Part shown: positions 22,953-33,700 of the stretch, one piece after another
Numbering within the stretch: position 1 is the stretch's first letter
Layout of the letters: each line of letters begins with the position of its first letter
Source: Oryza sativa Japonica Group
Taxonomy: Eukaryota; Streptophyta; Magnoliopsida; Poales; Poaceae
Direction of reading: 5' to 3'
DNA: 64,000 nt
Assembly (NCBI RefSeq): GCF_034140825.1
Contig: NC_089037.1
Coordinates: 31,763,001 to 31,827,000, forward strand
The notes under the pieces: generated by a model
Told to the model about the DNA's origin: nothing
What the model saw: only the letters and a program-made list of their open reading frames with translations
Database searches by the model: none
Position numbers and translations under genes: made by a program

Positions 22953-24150
22953 GCGCACAGCCACAGAAGGCGCCGGGGTTGCGTCGTCCCCTGTTTTGTC
23001 GCGTGGACGGCGCGGGATAGAGATGACCGGCCGGAACCCACCCACCGCCACGCGCGGGGGCGGCCGTTTTTGTTCGCTACTTGGGGCGACACGTTTCTCG
23101 CTTTCTCCCCTTCTCCTGCGCGCGTTTGCACCTTTGCGTTCGTCTCATCTGGCTTCCCCCCGCATGGTAAGCATTCATCCCTATCCCTCCCTCCCAGGAT
23201 GTGCGATCCGGACAGCTGCCCCCGGTTTCGCTGCACCGGCGCCATGCGTGCCGCATGCGTGCCAGGGCGTACAAACACATATACATCTTGCCAGTTGCCA
23301 CCGCACCGGCAGCATCTCTGCATCAGTTGTTGCGTTGAGCTGGTAAGGGACAAGGCTACCTGCTGATTTAGTTTTCTGGATGTGTGTTGCGTTTGTTCAG
23401 ATCACCGTGGCACAGGTTTGAGTTCTTGGCACTCCAATCTGCATGCATGATGCGTGCTTGTAGCTGTATCCAAGGAGGAGATAGTGCTGAATAAAGGATT
23501 TACAAGGCAGCGAGGGTGTGTATAGTTCACACCAAAATTGAAATTGAAAGTTTAGTTAAAATTGAAACGATGCGACGAAAAAGTTGAAAGTTTGTGTGTG
23601 TAAGAAAGTTTTGATGTGAAAGAAAAATTGGAAGTTTGAAGAAAAATTTTGAAACTAAACTCGATCGGCCTGAATGAGAGATTTCACTCCCACACAAGTC
23701 AACTGAGAACATCGTCGATGGTTCCAATCCGAATATCACCGCAGTGAGAAAACACATCAACGTTGCCGGATTTCACACCAAGGAATTGGAGGTTGAATCT
23801 TACAGTTCACACAAGGTATTTGACAAGAAAAGTTTGGTGCTAAAATTGGTTGGTAGATATGGCGTACAAGATACCATCACTGTGCCAAGCGCTAAATCAG
23901 GCCCAAAGCTGTCCATACATAAGTACATTCTCAGTGTGTTTCTCCAGAAACGGCATACTGAGCATCTCAAGCAAAGGATAGGAAAATACTTGAGAATTGT
24001 ACCAAATACAGGAAAGAACACACCTCATCATTCTATAAAGCAACATATAAAACCATACAAGAATGACTAGGTGGCCAGCTTTTCTTCTCTGATCATACGC
24101 GTACCGCACTAATCATCTTCCAAATGTGCCAAACTGAATCACGCTAAGCA
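22953..24150. other. Intergenic region between USP and the TTC4-type gene
   Basis: It contains USP upstream sequence, one copy of the GTGTTTAGTT element, and the presumed 3' UTR of the TTC4-type gene. No further gene was recognised; the ORFs at 22936-23366 show only composition-driven openness. Confidence 0.5.
23515..23668. repeat. GTGTTTAGTT...AACTAAAC terminal-repeat element, copy B
   Basis: The most complete plus-orientation copy: GGGTGTGTATAGTTCAC at the left, GAAACTAAACTCG at the right, with AACGATGCGACG, GTTTGTGTGTG and GTTTGAAGAAAAAT in between. It is related to 2356-2481 and 54862-55010. Confidence 0.75.
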
Positions 24151-26904
24151 TTACGGCAAAGACCAGTTTCCTGCCTTGAACTTTCTGTAAAAGGTGGATT
24201 TTCTTGAAACAACAAAGAACACTGCAAGCAAAGAGATGGGGTCATTAAATACTCCGGATTTATATGTAATATGTGAAATCGTTCAAGGAGAGAGGAACCA
24301 GACCAGGAATTGCAGGGATGATGAAGTCTTTATGCTGCAGCACTTCTTGAAGAGTTTTTCCCTCTTTTACATTGATCCACTTCACAGAACCCTTATCTAC
24401 ACATTAAAGAAAAATACTATAGTAATGAATGCCATTTACTGTAATACATGTGATTCGTGCAAAAGACTGGAGAGCTCCGAAGCAGCTTCCTAAAAGTTGA
24501 ACAGTAACAGTATTTATTTGAGAAGGGTACATGAGTTGCCTAGCTGTACAAGAAGGCTGGTTATAATAACATGTTGATTTCTTTTACTTGCTAAATAACC
24601 GCACATTTGCTACCAATAAAAATGAATCATACATGTTCAAAACTTTTTATTTTGCATTGAATACCACCCTTTGCATTTTTGTTACAGCGCACTTGGCATT
24701 GTTGATACTTATTTTGCATTGAACACCACCCTTTGCATTTTTGTTACAGCGCACTTGGCATTGTTGATACAGTTTTAATTGGAAATTAGCATGTACACAT
24801 GTATCTGACAATTTGGCTGTCTTACACCTTTCGAATCTAAATTTATATTTTAGAAGAACAAATAATAAGAAGACAATTAACAAAAATGTAATGTAGATGG
24901 AGTGGGTGTGCAGGTGGAAGATATATCACCACCACATTGCCTTCTTTTAGTATGACAAGCTAAAGAATATGTTCATCGACAAACCTGATGATGTAATTGT
25001 GCTGCTCTTGCCATCATCATTTTCTCCATCTTCCTCATCAAGCAGGCTTTCAGGAAGTGACTTTGAGTCCATAGTGCCTTCCAAAAGAATTTTCAATATT
25101 TCACTTTTGGACAGAACTGTGCCAACGCCAGCCTAATGTCACAAAGTAAAGAATCAGTTACACAACAACAAACAGAAGATGGACGATCGATATAGGAAAT
25201 TCATACATCCTAAAGATAATCTGCCAAACAACTGTGTATAGCAAGCTGTAAAAACAAGCAATCCACAACAATACTGAACTTCACAAACTGAACCAGATGA
25301 TGACAATGATGATTAACTTGCTAGCATCAAAATATGTGTTGTCCATGCCTCCCTTTCTAATCAGACGTTGTTATCTCCAAATTTGACTCCAAATTTGGAA
25401 AAATAATGTGAGGCTAAGATTTTCGAAATATTGACAATAACTCTACCTTACATATAAAAACAGGGATCAAACCATCTCGGTGTGTAATCCACAATCACGC
25501 ACCATGTGTTAAACTGTATTGGCTAAATATGGAGACAACTTACATGTGCAGCTTTTACAAGTTAACTATAATGTCCTATATGCTGACAAACAGACGTACT
25601 TGTTTACCTGAATTCACAGGGAACTGTTGGTAGCCAAAAATACAAATTAACACATTAATAGTTGTTTAATCACACCATTGTGCCATTAATGTATTGTTAC
25701 AATGCTATATGAACAATGAAGTGTCTAGCCCAAGTTATTTAGACATATTTTCCAACTTTTAACAATTAGAAAGCAGGCAGGTAATTGGTTTCAAGGAAAT
25801 TCAATTCATACACACGAACCTGATAATATAACTCAACAGCATCCCGTGTGTAAGCGTGTTTATCATCCCATGGTAATGGTGGAGAACTTTCTGAGAACAT
25901 GTTTGACAGTAGTTAAGGGTTCAACACAAATTCAGTGATTCCATCACATAGCCTATACTTATTATGCACTTAATCTTAAGATAATAACATTATATAGTTT
26001 AGAAAGGATATGACATCAAGGTGGGGCACGAAAGTATCTGTCTCCGGAAAATCCTCGATGAAGTCACTCGACATGACCTCCGGGTAGAGCAGAAGAACTG
26101 GCCAGTGAAGCACACCCTGCTCATCCAACTTCGGCTTCTTTACACCGGTAAGCTCTTGATATGCTGCCTTCCCAAGCTTCAACCCCCTCTTCTCTATAGC
26201 GGCAACAATATCCTACATACATATAACACTGGTTAATTCCACATATCGGAAACCAATTACAGCAATGTCGAAATCCCAAATTTGGAGCAGGAGAGACCTT
26301 CGCAGCGGACACGGCCTGCGCAACCTTGGCCCTATGACGATCTTGCTCACTCTGTTGGGCGTCCACTTGTGCGAGCAATTTCTTGAGCTCCTCATTAGCA
26401 GGGTCCTGCTCGATCCCCCGCCGGCAGAAGGCCGCCGCCTCCGGCAGCAAGCCGAGAGCAATCGCCGCTTTCGCCGCCCGGTAGTACGCCTAGCTACAAG
26501 AATCTCACACATCACGCGAAGGCGAAGGTTTCTTTGCCGAATCCAACAAAGAACAAGGAGGGCACCTTGACGTTGGAGGGAGAGAGCTGGACGGCACGGG
26601 CGGCGTCGTCGAGGGCGCGGCGGTGGTTGCCGAGGAGGAGGTTGACGTGGGCGCGGTTGGCGAAGAGGACGGAGGCGTCGGGGGATGGCACCGGCGGCGG
26701 CGGCAGCGGCTCCATCTGGGCAATGGCCTTGGTGTAGCAGTCGACGGCGTCGGCGTAGTGGCTCCGGCCCATCTTGACGAGCCGGTTGCCCTTCTCCTTG
26801 TACTCTGCCGCCGCCGACTCCTTGATGGCGGCGATGGCGTCCAGGTCGGCCTTCTCGCTCTCCGTCAGGGGGCCTCCCGCCCCGGGATCCATCAGCAGCG
26901 CCAT
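24151..26904 (-). CDS. TTC4/CNS1-type TPR co-chaperone
   Basis: A TPR protein of the TTC4 (human) / Cns1 (yeast) family, which binds HSP90/HSP70 and helps fold translation factors. Exons (5' to 3'): 26904-26566, 26489-26298, 26212-26012, 25900-25820, 25132-24985, 24396-24304, 24221-24151; 374 residues. The N-terminal TPR region (about 30-150) includes YKEKGNRLVKMGRSHYADAV, SVLFANRAHVNLLLGN and AYYRAAKAAIALG. A charged coiled stretch follows. The C-terminal wheel domain has LHWPVLLLYPE, PHLDVMF and SPPLPWDDKHAYTRDAVELYY, ending FYRKFKAGNWSLP. Intron 3 (25901-26011) is U12-type AT-AC. An earlier ATG at 27015 would only add an Arg-rich tail. Confidence 0.96.
24649..24772. repeat. Near-identical tandem duplication (2 x 62 bp) in a TTC4-gene intron
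   Basis: The units at 24649-24710 and 24711-24772 differ at one interior position (ATACC versus ACACC) plus the last two bases. Such low divergence implies a recent duplication. It lies in the intron between the last-but-two and last-but-one exons. Confidence 0.95.
25901..26011 (-). other. U12-type AT-AC intron
   Basis: Minus strand: GATGTC | ATATCCTTTC ... CCCTTAACTACTGTCAAAC | ATGTTCTCAG. The donor matches the U12 consensus ATATCCTTT, and CCCTTAAC matches the U12 branch-site consensus TTCCTTAAC. It lies ~12 nt from the terminal AC. No GT-AG pair maintains the HLDV-MFSESSPPLPW reading frame, a block conserved in TTC4 proteins. Confidence 0.9.
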
Positions 26905-27039
26905 GGCCGTCGGCGTCGAGCCGCTCGCTCTCCCCGCTGGGCGCCGCCTCCTTCCTCGCCGCTCTGGTCTTCTCCCCCGCCCAGCGCCGCGCCGCGCCGC
27001 TTCCGAAGCTTCCACGGGCTTCTGGGGTTCTCGCTTTCG

Positions 27040-27105
27040 CTATCCCAAAGCGGGCTGGGCCGTAGTGGAAAGTGCTCGCTTCAGCGCCCAAAATGGGCTG
27101 GGCCT
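27040..27105 (-). promoter_or_regulatory. Site II (TGGGCC/GGCCCA) motifs upstream of the TTC4-type gene
   Basis: GGGCTGGGCC occurs twice within ~55 bp, about 150-200 bp upstream of the start codon. A GCGCCCA lies between. These TCP-binding motifs are common in plant housekeeping promoters and also cluster upstream of the methyltransferase gene in this window. Confidence 0.5.
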
Positions 27106-27138
27106 TGGTGGATATCTCATATCTGTAGATTAAATCTG

Positions 27139-27649
27139 GAGTAAATTGCATCAACGATACACAACTTAGTGGATGCAGTCTACTAGTGCATAAATTTGTA
27201 AAACACTTATTTTGTTGTACGAACTTGTTTAGTGCGTACATCCCAAAGCCAAAATGGCATGACAAGGCTGATTTTTCAAGTTGAACATTATAAATTATTA
27301 CATGACATGCGTGGTGCACATATAGTAGAAAGGTTATATGTATAAATTTGGTTTCTACTTTATCTTCCTTTGTTACTATCGCTTGCATCGTTACTCAATT
27401 TTTTATCTTTTTCTTCATGCAATCAATATGCATTATTATATGTTTTGCTAAATTGATCTTTATCTACGTGATATTTGTTTACATAGCATTAAAATCAATA
27501 ACAAAATCAGCAAGATTAACATTGTCGTACGGTTTTGGTCTTGTACGCACGCACCAAATAAGTTCATGCATCAAAACGAGCATTTTACAAGTTCATACAC
27601 TAGATTACACTTATCTAGCCAGTTTGTGTACCGCTGATGTAATTTACTC
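27139..27649. mobile_element. Mutator-type MITE (511 bp) with 9-bp target duplication
   Basis: Termini GAGTAAATTGCATCA and TGATGTAATTTACTC are inverted repeats extending discontinuously ~100 bp. The flanks carry a perfect TTAAATCTG duplication (27130-27138 and 27650-27658). There is no transposase coding; the element is AT-rich inside. Confidence 0.88.
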
Positions 27650-28007
27650 TTAAATCTGGTTAATTTGATCTTGAAAGATTGCGGGTATGTTTGGAATGAT
27701 CATTGAAGCTGATTTTTTTGCCGTATCAAAATTTCGAAAACTTTAATGATAGTATAAATAGATGTTTGGTTTGCTATTATTTTTTTCTCACACTAATTCA
27801 AATTCTAATTAATTAGCTAGTGCTAAAACTTGGCAAGGTTTTGGTACTCCAAACCAACGAATCATGCTTGATTATCATTATTAATATTTAGGTGATAATC
27901 ATAAATGACCACATGTTTATCTGCCCCATAAAAAGAAGAGATATAGAAGTTTTCTTTGCCGAATGAAATAAATAGATAAATAAGGTTTCTTTGCCCACAG
28001 TTAACAG

Positions 28008-29384
28008 TGAATTTTGGTAAGCCCGGAGTAGTCATCGGCTTAGAGTCAGCATCGGCTTCGAAGTCCTAAGATTAGCCGATGAGAGTTGTCAAGTCGTCAG
28101 TTGTCGGATTCTTGATATATTCGGTTAAGGAAATTGATCTACTAAAGGAAGCTTATCCAGAAGAGACCGAGTTCAAAGAGAATACGGCATGACAAGTTAT
28201 CTATTAATTAGGAATAATTTATTAGTTTCCTTTTATCTTTAGGAACGTGTGTTTAGTGTCCTATAAGGACTTTATCTTGCCTTTTATCTTTAGGAAAGTT
28301 TCTTTCTTGTCCGACAAGGACTTGTATCAACCCATGGGTATAAATATGTACACCCAGGGTCTATGTAATTTATCTTCACGATCAATACAATTTGGCGCAT
28401 CGCCACCTTTTACCTTTTCTACTTTATTTTATCGTCCGGCGGGACTTGGCACCTGACGTGAGGCTGCATCGATGTTCGATCTCCGACTAAGGGGTAAGTC
28501 CAATGTTCCGCCATCCCAGGCAATTGTATCGTTTACGTCGGCGTCGTTCAAGGCTGCATCAGTACATTCGACCTCTTGGATTGCTCTGGTTTGGATGATA
28601 TATTTGCCTACCTATTTATCATATGTCTCTGTTAATCTAGTCTTAGCATATCAATTTAGCTCTATCGGCTGCTTCTCGTTTTAGGGTTTCTGCCGGTATT
28701 GGCTAAATCGCATTGCTAGATTAGATTAGCTTAAACATCCACCACCCTGAAAACTCAGTCAACGGCTTGATTGTTTAGATATTATGTTTCTTTTCATACT
28801 TAGTGCTGCATCAGTTAAGTTTGATCTACTAAGTCGTGCTTAGAACCATAATCTTTAGCCTGCTTTTTGATTGCCAATAAGGGTTTCATCGGAGTTTCAG
28901 CCGGTGAGTTATCTGGATGTTGCATCGGCTCATAAGGATTGCATATACATATAAGTTGGATTTAGCCGATGACAACAAAGGTTTCACTGTTTAATCTAAT
29001 CTTGTGGATTTCATGATATCGGACCTCCAGCCGATGTGTGCTTTAATCTTCGGATCAATGCTTATTATATATTGTTTATAGCCGATTGGTTTCTACTGGA
29101 CTATATTATTGTTATACTTTATTACCAACAGTCGATTGCCTTTATATCATCATCTACATTGGACATATAGCCGATTACTTAAACCCTATCGCTATCGGCA
29201 TCGGCTATCGGCTGGAACTACTCCATCGGCTTATCAGCCGATCGGCTGTTTTGATATACTATTTGCATATATTGTCAGTTACCGAATTAAACTGACTGGT
29301 ACGCCCGCATCTCATCAAGATTTGGACCTGCACAGAAGCTAAGCAGATCTCATAGGTCGGTGTGTTCGATTTTTTTCGTCAACA
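28008..29384 (+). mobile_element. LTR-retrotransposon fossil, probably a solo LTR (~1.4 kb)
   Basis: The block begins TGAATTTTGG and ends CGTCAACA. It carries a TATAAATA promoter-like box near 28340 with downstream signals, and many AGCCGAT/ATCGGCT motifs, a feature of some rice Ty3/gypsy-type LTRs. No internal retroelement genes adjoin it. A clean 5-bp target duplication was not found, so exact ends are uncertain. Relic, probably old. Confidence 0.45.
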
Positions 29385-30668
29385 GTGTATCGAGAATCGC
29401 TTGTTTAGAAATACTGGGCACTAATTTCTAAGTTGACTGGACATCAATACTACTCTAACTAGGGTGCAATTTTTATCATCACCCATGATGTATAAATTTT
29501 ATAGCCATCTTAACTATAACCGAGGCTAGCTTATCAGCCAAACATATTACTTACCGATGAGGCTCAGATTTTGCATGCGGATGGTTAGCATGGGGCGATT
29601 GAACTCCATGCGACCAAACTCCAATATAACCAGCCCCATCATTTGGTCACAACTGATAGGCCGTAAAATGGCTTGTAAAGATAGCAAAACTTTTATAGTG
29701 AACTTAGTGATTTAAAAGTAATGGTGGAAATAAACTATGATGAAAAGCTTTAGAATTAAATTATAAAATTAAAATATCGGCAATGACTTGTAAGCAAAAG
29801 GCAGATGATGGAAGGTAATGCAGCTTCAAAACTAACACTTGGCATTTTTACTTGTTATGATTCTAGTTTGACCACTCGTGTTTTGTTAATAAACTTATAA
29901 GGACTAAAAATATACCATATAATCTAGTAAGTACATTACACAGTGAATATAAATATATCAACCCTTTTAAAGATACCAGTAGTGAAACAAAAACCATTAT
30001 TAATTAAATTGGGAAAATATATTGAAACAGAGGGAGTAAACATAAAATTCAATATAAGAGCTAATTTATGAAACAGGGAGGGTAAACAAAAACTAGATGA
30101 CTGAATAGTGAATTGATCTGTGAAAATTGTTCGAGACTAAAAAATGTATGATTTCCATACCGTAGAGTTTAAAATGATTTTAAAACAACTCTGTAAGAAA
30201 ATTCTTATATAGAAACTTTTTTAAAAAACCACAGCATTAGGAGTTAGCGAAGCGTGCCCGTTAATCCAATGCTCCATGCATTTGAAAAGAACATGCATGC
30301 TCACCTTGATATGTCTCGTAGATTTTTTCAGCTTTTTTTTTTGGTAATGCGTGGTATTTCTTGTTCGTGTAAAAAAAAAATCCATGTCTGTCTGGAAATT
30401 TCAGCTCCAACAGTACTCGCTGAAATTCAAACTGCTGTTCTTACGCTGTTTTTGGTGAAATTTGAAACTCGAGGCAAGTCTTTCACGAATATCCAACTGT
30501 CACGATACTTCAATTTGGTGACCTGGAAAGGGGTCCCACTCACCAGCCGCAAATTGCTTCGCTTTTGGGTGCCCCGCGCTGCGCGGACTGAACCCCAAAA
30601 TTCGAAATCGAGCAGCGTCTCTCCTCGTCTCCGCTCCCCATTTCAAATCCCCCCCATCTCGTCTCCCC
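29385..30668. other. Intergenic / upstream region of the kinesin gene
   Basis: AT-rich DNA without a recognisable gene. Short AGGGAG-containing remnants near 30030-30090 resemble decayed Stowaway ends but cannot be paired. The last few hundred bases are presumed kinesin promoter and leader. Confidence 0.5.
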
Positions 30669-30717
30669 ATCCACCTCCACCTCCACCTCCACCTCCACCG
30701 CCGCCGCCGCCGCCGCG
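30669..30717. repeat. (CCACCT)n/(CCG)n low-complexity tract in the kinesin 5' leader
   Basis: Repeated CCACCT units followed by CCG units end about 35 bp upstream of the kinesin start codon. Such tracts are common in cereal leaders and are probably length-variable. Confidence 0.9.
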
Positions 30718-30751
30718 CCATCGCCGCCTCCACCGGGATCCCGTCGCCGCG

Positions 30752-33700
30752 ATGCCATCCGACTGCGGCGACGACGACCACGGCGGCGGCTCCGCCCCCG
30801 CGGGGTTCGAGCTCCAGGAGGATCCCTCCTTCTGGAAGGACAACAACGTGCAGGTTAGGGTTCGGTTCGCCTCCCTCTCTCGCCTCGTCGCAAGCTTCTC
30901 CTTCGAGTAGTGCCTCTCGATCTAGGTAGCTCAGGCCCAAGCCGCCCGCGATGTGCCCATCGGAGCATTTCGCCGAGCACCTAGTTAGCCTTGTTCGAGC
31001 TCCACTAATTGTTCCGCGGGTGCAACAACAGGTTGTGATCCGTGTTCGGCCGCTGAGCAGCGGCGAGATATCGGTGCAGGGACAGAAGAGATGCGTCAGG
31101 CAGGATAGCTGCCAGAGCATCACCTGGACGGGCCACCCGGAGTCGCGGTTCAAGTTCGATCTCGTTGCGGACGAGTATGTCACGCAGGTACACTCTTCAC
31201 GCCCTTGTTTCTCCGTGTCATTTCGATCTGTTTATCTACTTGTCTTGCGAGATGTGTGAATGATGTTCATCTGGATGTATAGGAGAATCTGTTCAAGGTT
31301 GCTGGGGTGCCCATGGTGGACAACTGCATGGCTGGCTATAACAGCTGTATGTTTGCTTATGGTCAGGTAAGCTACTGATTCTACTTGACATTTCAAGATA
31401 CTTAGGTTTCCAGGGTAGCAGTCTGCATACTGTTGTAAATTTGCATTTCAATGTCTGTGCTTAGTGCTTACAAGGGTGTCCAATTTTGGTAGACCGGCAG
31501 TGGCAAGACACACACAATGCTTGGTGATATAGAAAATGGCACACGAAGAAACAATGTGAATTGTGGTATGACGCCTCGGGTGTTTGAACATCTGTTTTTA
31601 AGAATCCAGAAGGCAAGTTTTGATTATTTGTTGATTCTTGTGCGGTACAGTGGTGTACTCTTCTCAGCCAAAATATTTTAACATTGCTGTTCCAGGAAAA
31701 GGAAATAAGGAAAGAAGAAAAACTCAGGTTTACTTGCAAATGCTCTTTTTTGGAGATATACAATGAGCAGATCCTTGATTTGCTAAATCCGAATTCAGTA
31801 AATTTGCAGGTAGAGTACTAAAAAGCATGGCTTATTTGTGTGTCCTCGGATGTTTGCTAGTTGTGTTTTAAGAAGCTGTTAGGAGATGTTCACAGTTTTG
31901 ACATCTCAATGTTTCAAAAAGTGATATTATTAGCTATATTTGCAGATAAGAGAGGATGCTAAAAAGGGTGTCCATGTTGAGAACTTGACAGAACATGAGG
32001 TTTCCAATGCTCGAGAAGCAATGCAACAACTTGTTGAGGTTTGTGCTTTAAGACTGGCTTAAGAGGACTGCTATTTTTCTGAACAAAATGACTAGGACTG
32101 TTCCATTGCAAAAAGAATAAGGAAACATGTTTAGCCAGGCAATAACTGGTTACAAGATCAGTTATTTGATGCACTGTGTCCCTGTCATAAAGAAAACCTG
32201 TTGTGGTGATGCTCTGCTGCTATTGTTCATTGCAAATTTGTAACACTATATATATATGAAAAGAGAATTATTCCATACTTTCCAAGAATGTGTAGATAAG
32301 TAGTCCAATACTCCAATATACAATGGCCATTTATTAGGTATGTAACAATATAATTATGTTGACTGAATCTCCAATCTTTGACTTTAGGTACTTCTGTTTT
32401 GCCCTTCTAGCAACTATTTTGATGACTGCGAAGTTCACAAGGCAATATAGATAAAACACAGTACTCGATAGTGTTCACATGCTATCTAATATATATAGTC
32501 TGAAATTTTTTATAGGAAAATGGTTAAAACTTAAAAGGCAGTTTTATACAGAAATATAGGACAAGGTGGTTCACCAAACGAATACCATTTACTGATTCTT
32601 ATAACCTTGAGTAATGCTAAATCGATCAAATTCAGCATTTTAGTTTTAAACAGTAAAACCAAACTTTGCCTTTACTTGTGATTGTTGCCACATTGTACTT
32701 TTTTAGTTGCCCATTATGCTTGGAAAAGTTGATTTATTAAAGGATCTCTCACATATAAAATGCTAGTTTCACTAGCTAGATCTCTTTAGCCAAACACTAC
32801 ATGTTTCTTTTCAGGGGGCAGCAAACAGAAAGGTGGCGGCTACCAATATGAATAGAGCAAGCAGTCGCTCTCATAGTGTTTTCACTTGCCTTATCGAGAG
32901 TAAGGTATATGAACTGAACTGCTTCAACTTGTTTATGTATTTTTTGTGTAATAAGAGTGATATTACCTGTCATTAGTTTCAAGGATGGTGATGTTGATGG
33001 ATATACTGGTTTATATTTGTGGCTAACCTAATGCTTGCATATGTATACACATGCTATTATAAATAATTTTTTTGACCATACAGTGGGAATCTCAAGGTAT
33101 CAACCATCACCGGTTTTCTCGGCTTAACCTAGTTGACCTTGCAGGCTCAGAGAGGTAGTTTGTCTCCTTGCTTTTCATACAGTTTCGAGTCTCCTATTCA
33201 GCATGAATGATATATATGCCTTGCAGGCAAAAGAGCTCAGGTGCTGAAGGGGAACGCTTGAAGGAAGCTACCAATATCAATAAGTCACTCTCCACCTTGG
33301 GGTTTGTTGATTAACTTGTATTATTTATTTCATAACGTAAAACCATCCAAGGTTTGGTTTGAATTCAGTTTCATATTTTCAATTACTTCTCCGAATCATT
33401 CTTGCAGACTTGTTATTACAAATCTTATTGCTGTATCAAACAAAAAGTCACATCACGTGCCTTACCGAGATTCAAAATTGACATTTCTCCTTCAGGTACC
33501 GTATTATGCAGTATGCACAACTTGAGTAAAACTTTTCATATTTTATGTTATCTCTTACAGAGACATAGGAGTTGGCATTTGACGAATTGCATTTCTACGA
33601 CATGCTACCTTTAACTCAACTTAAAATAACACAAAACAGAATAATTTTAGTAACGTCTTATCTCCTCTTCCCAGGATTCACTTGGAGGGAATTCAAAGAC

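Noticed and set aside
26213-27388. 391-codon minus-strand frame overlapping the TTC4-type gene
   Set aside because: It runs through a real intron and an alternative frame of real exons; shadow of the TTC4-type gene.
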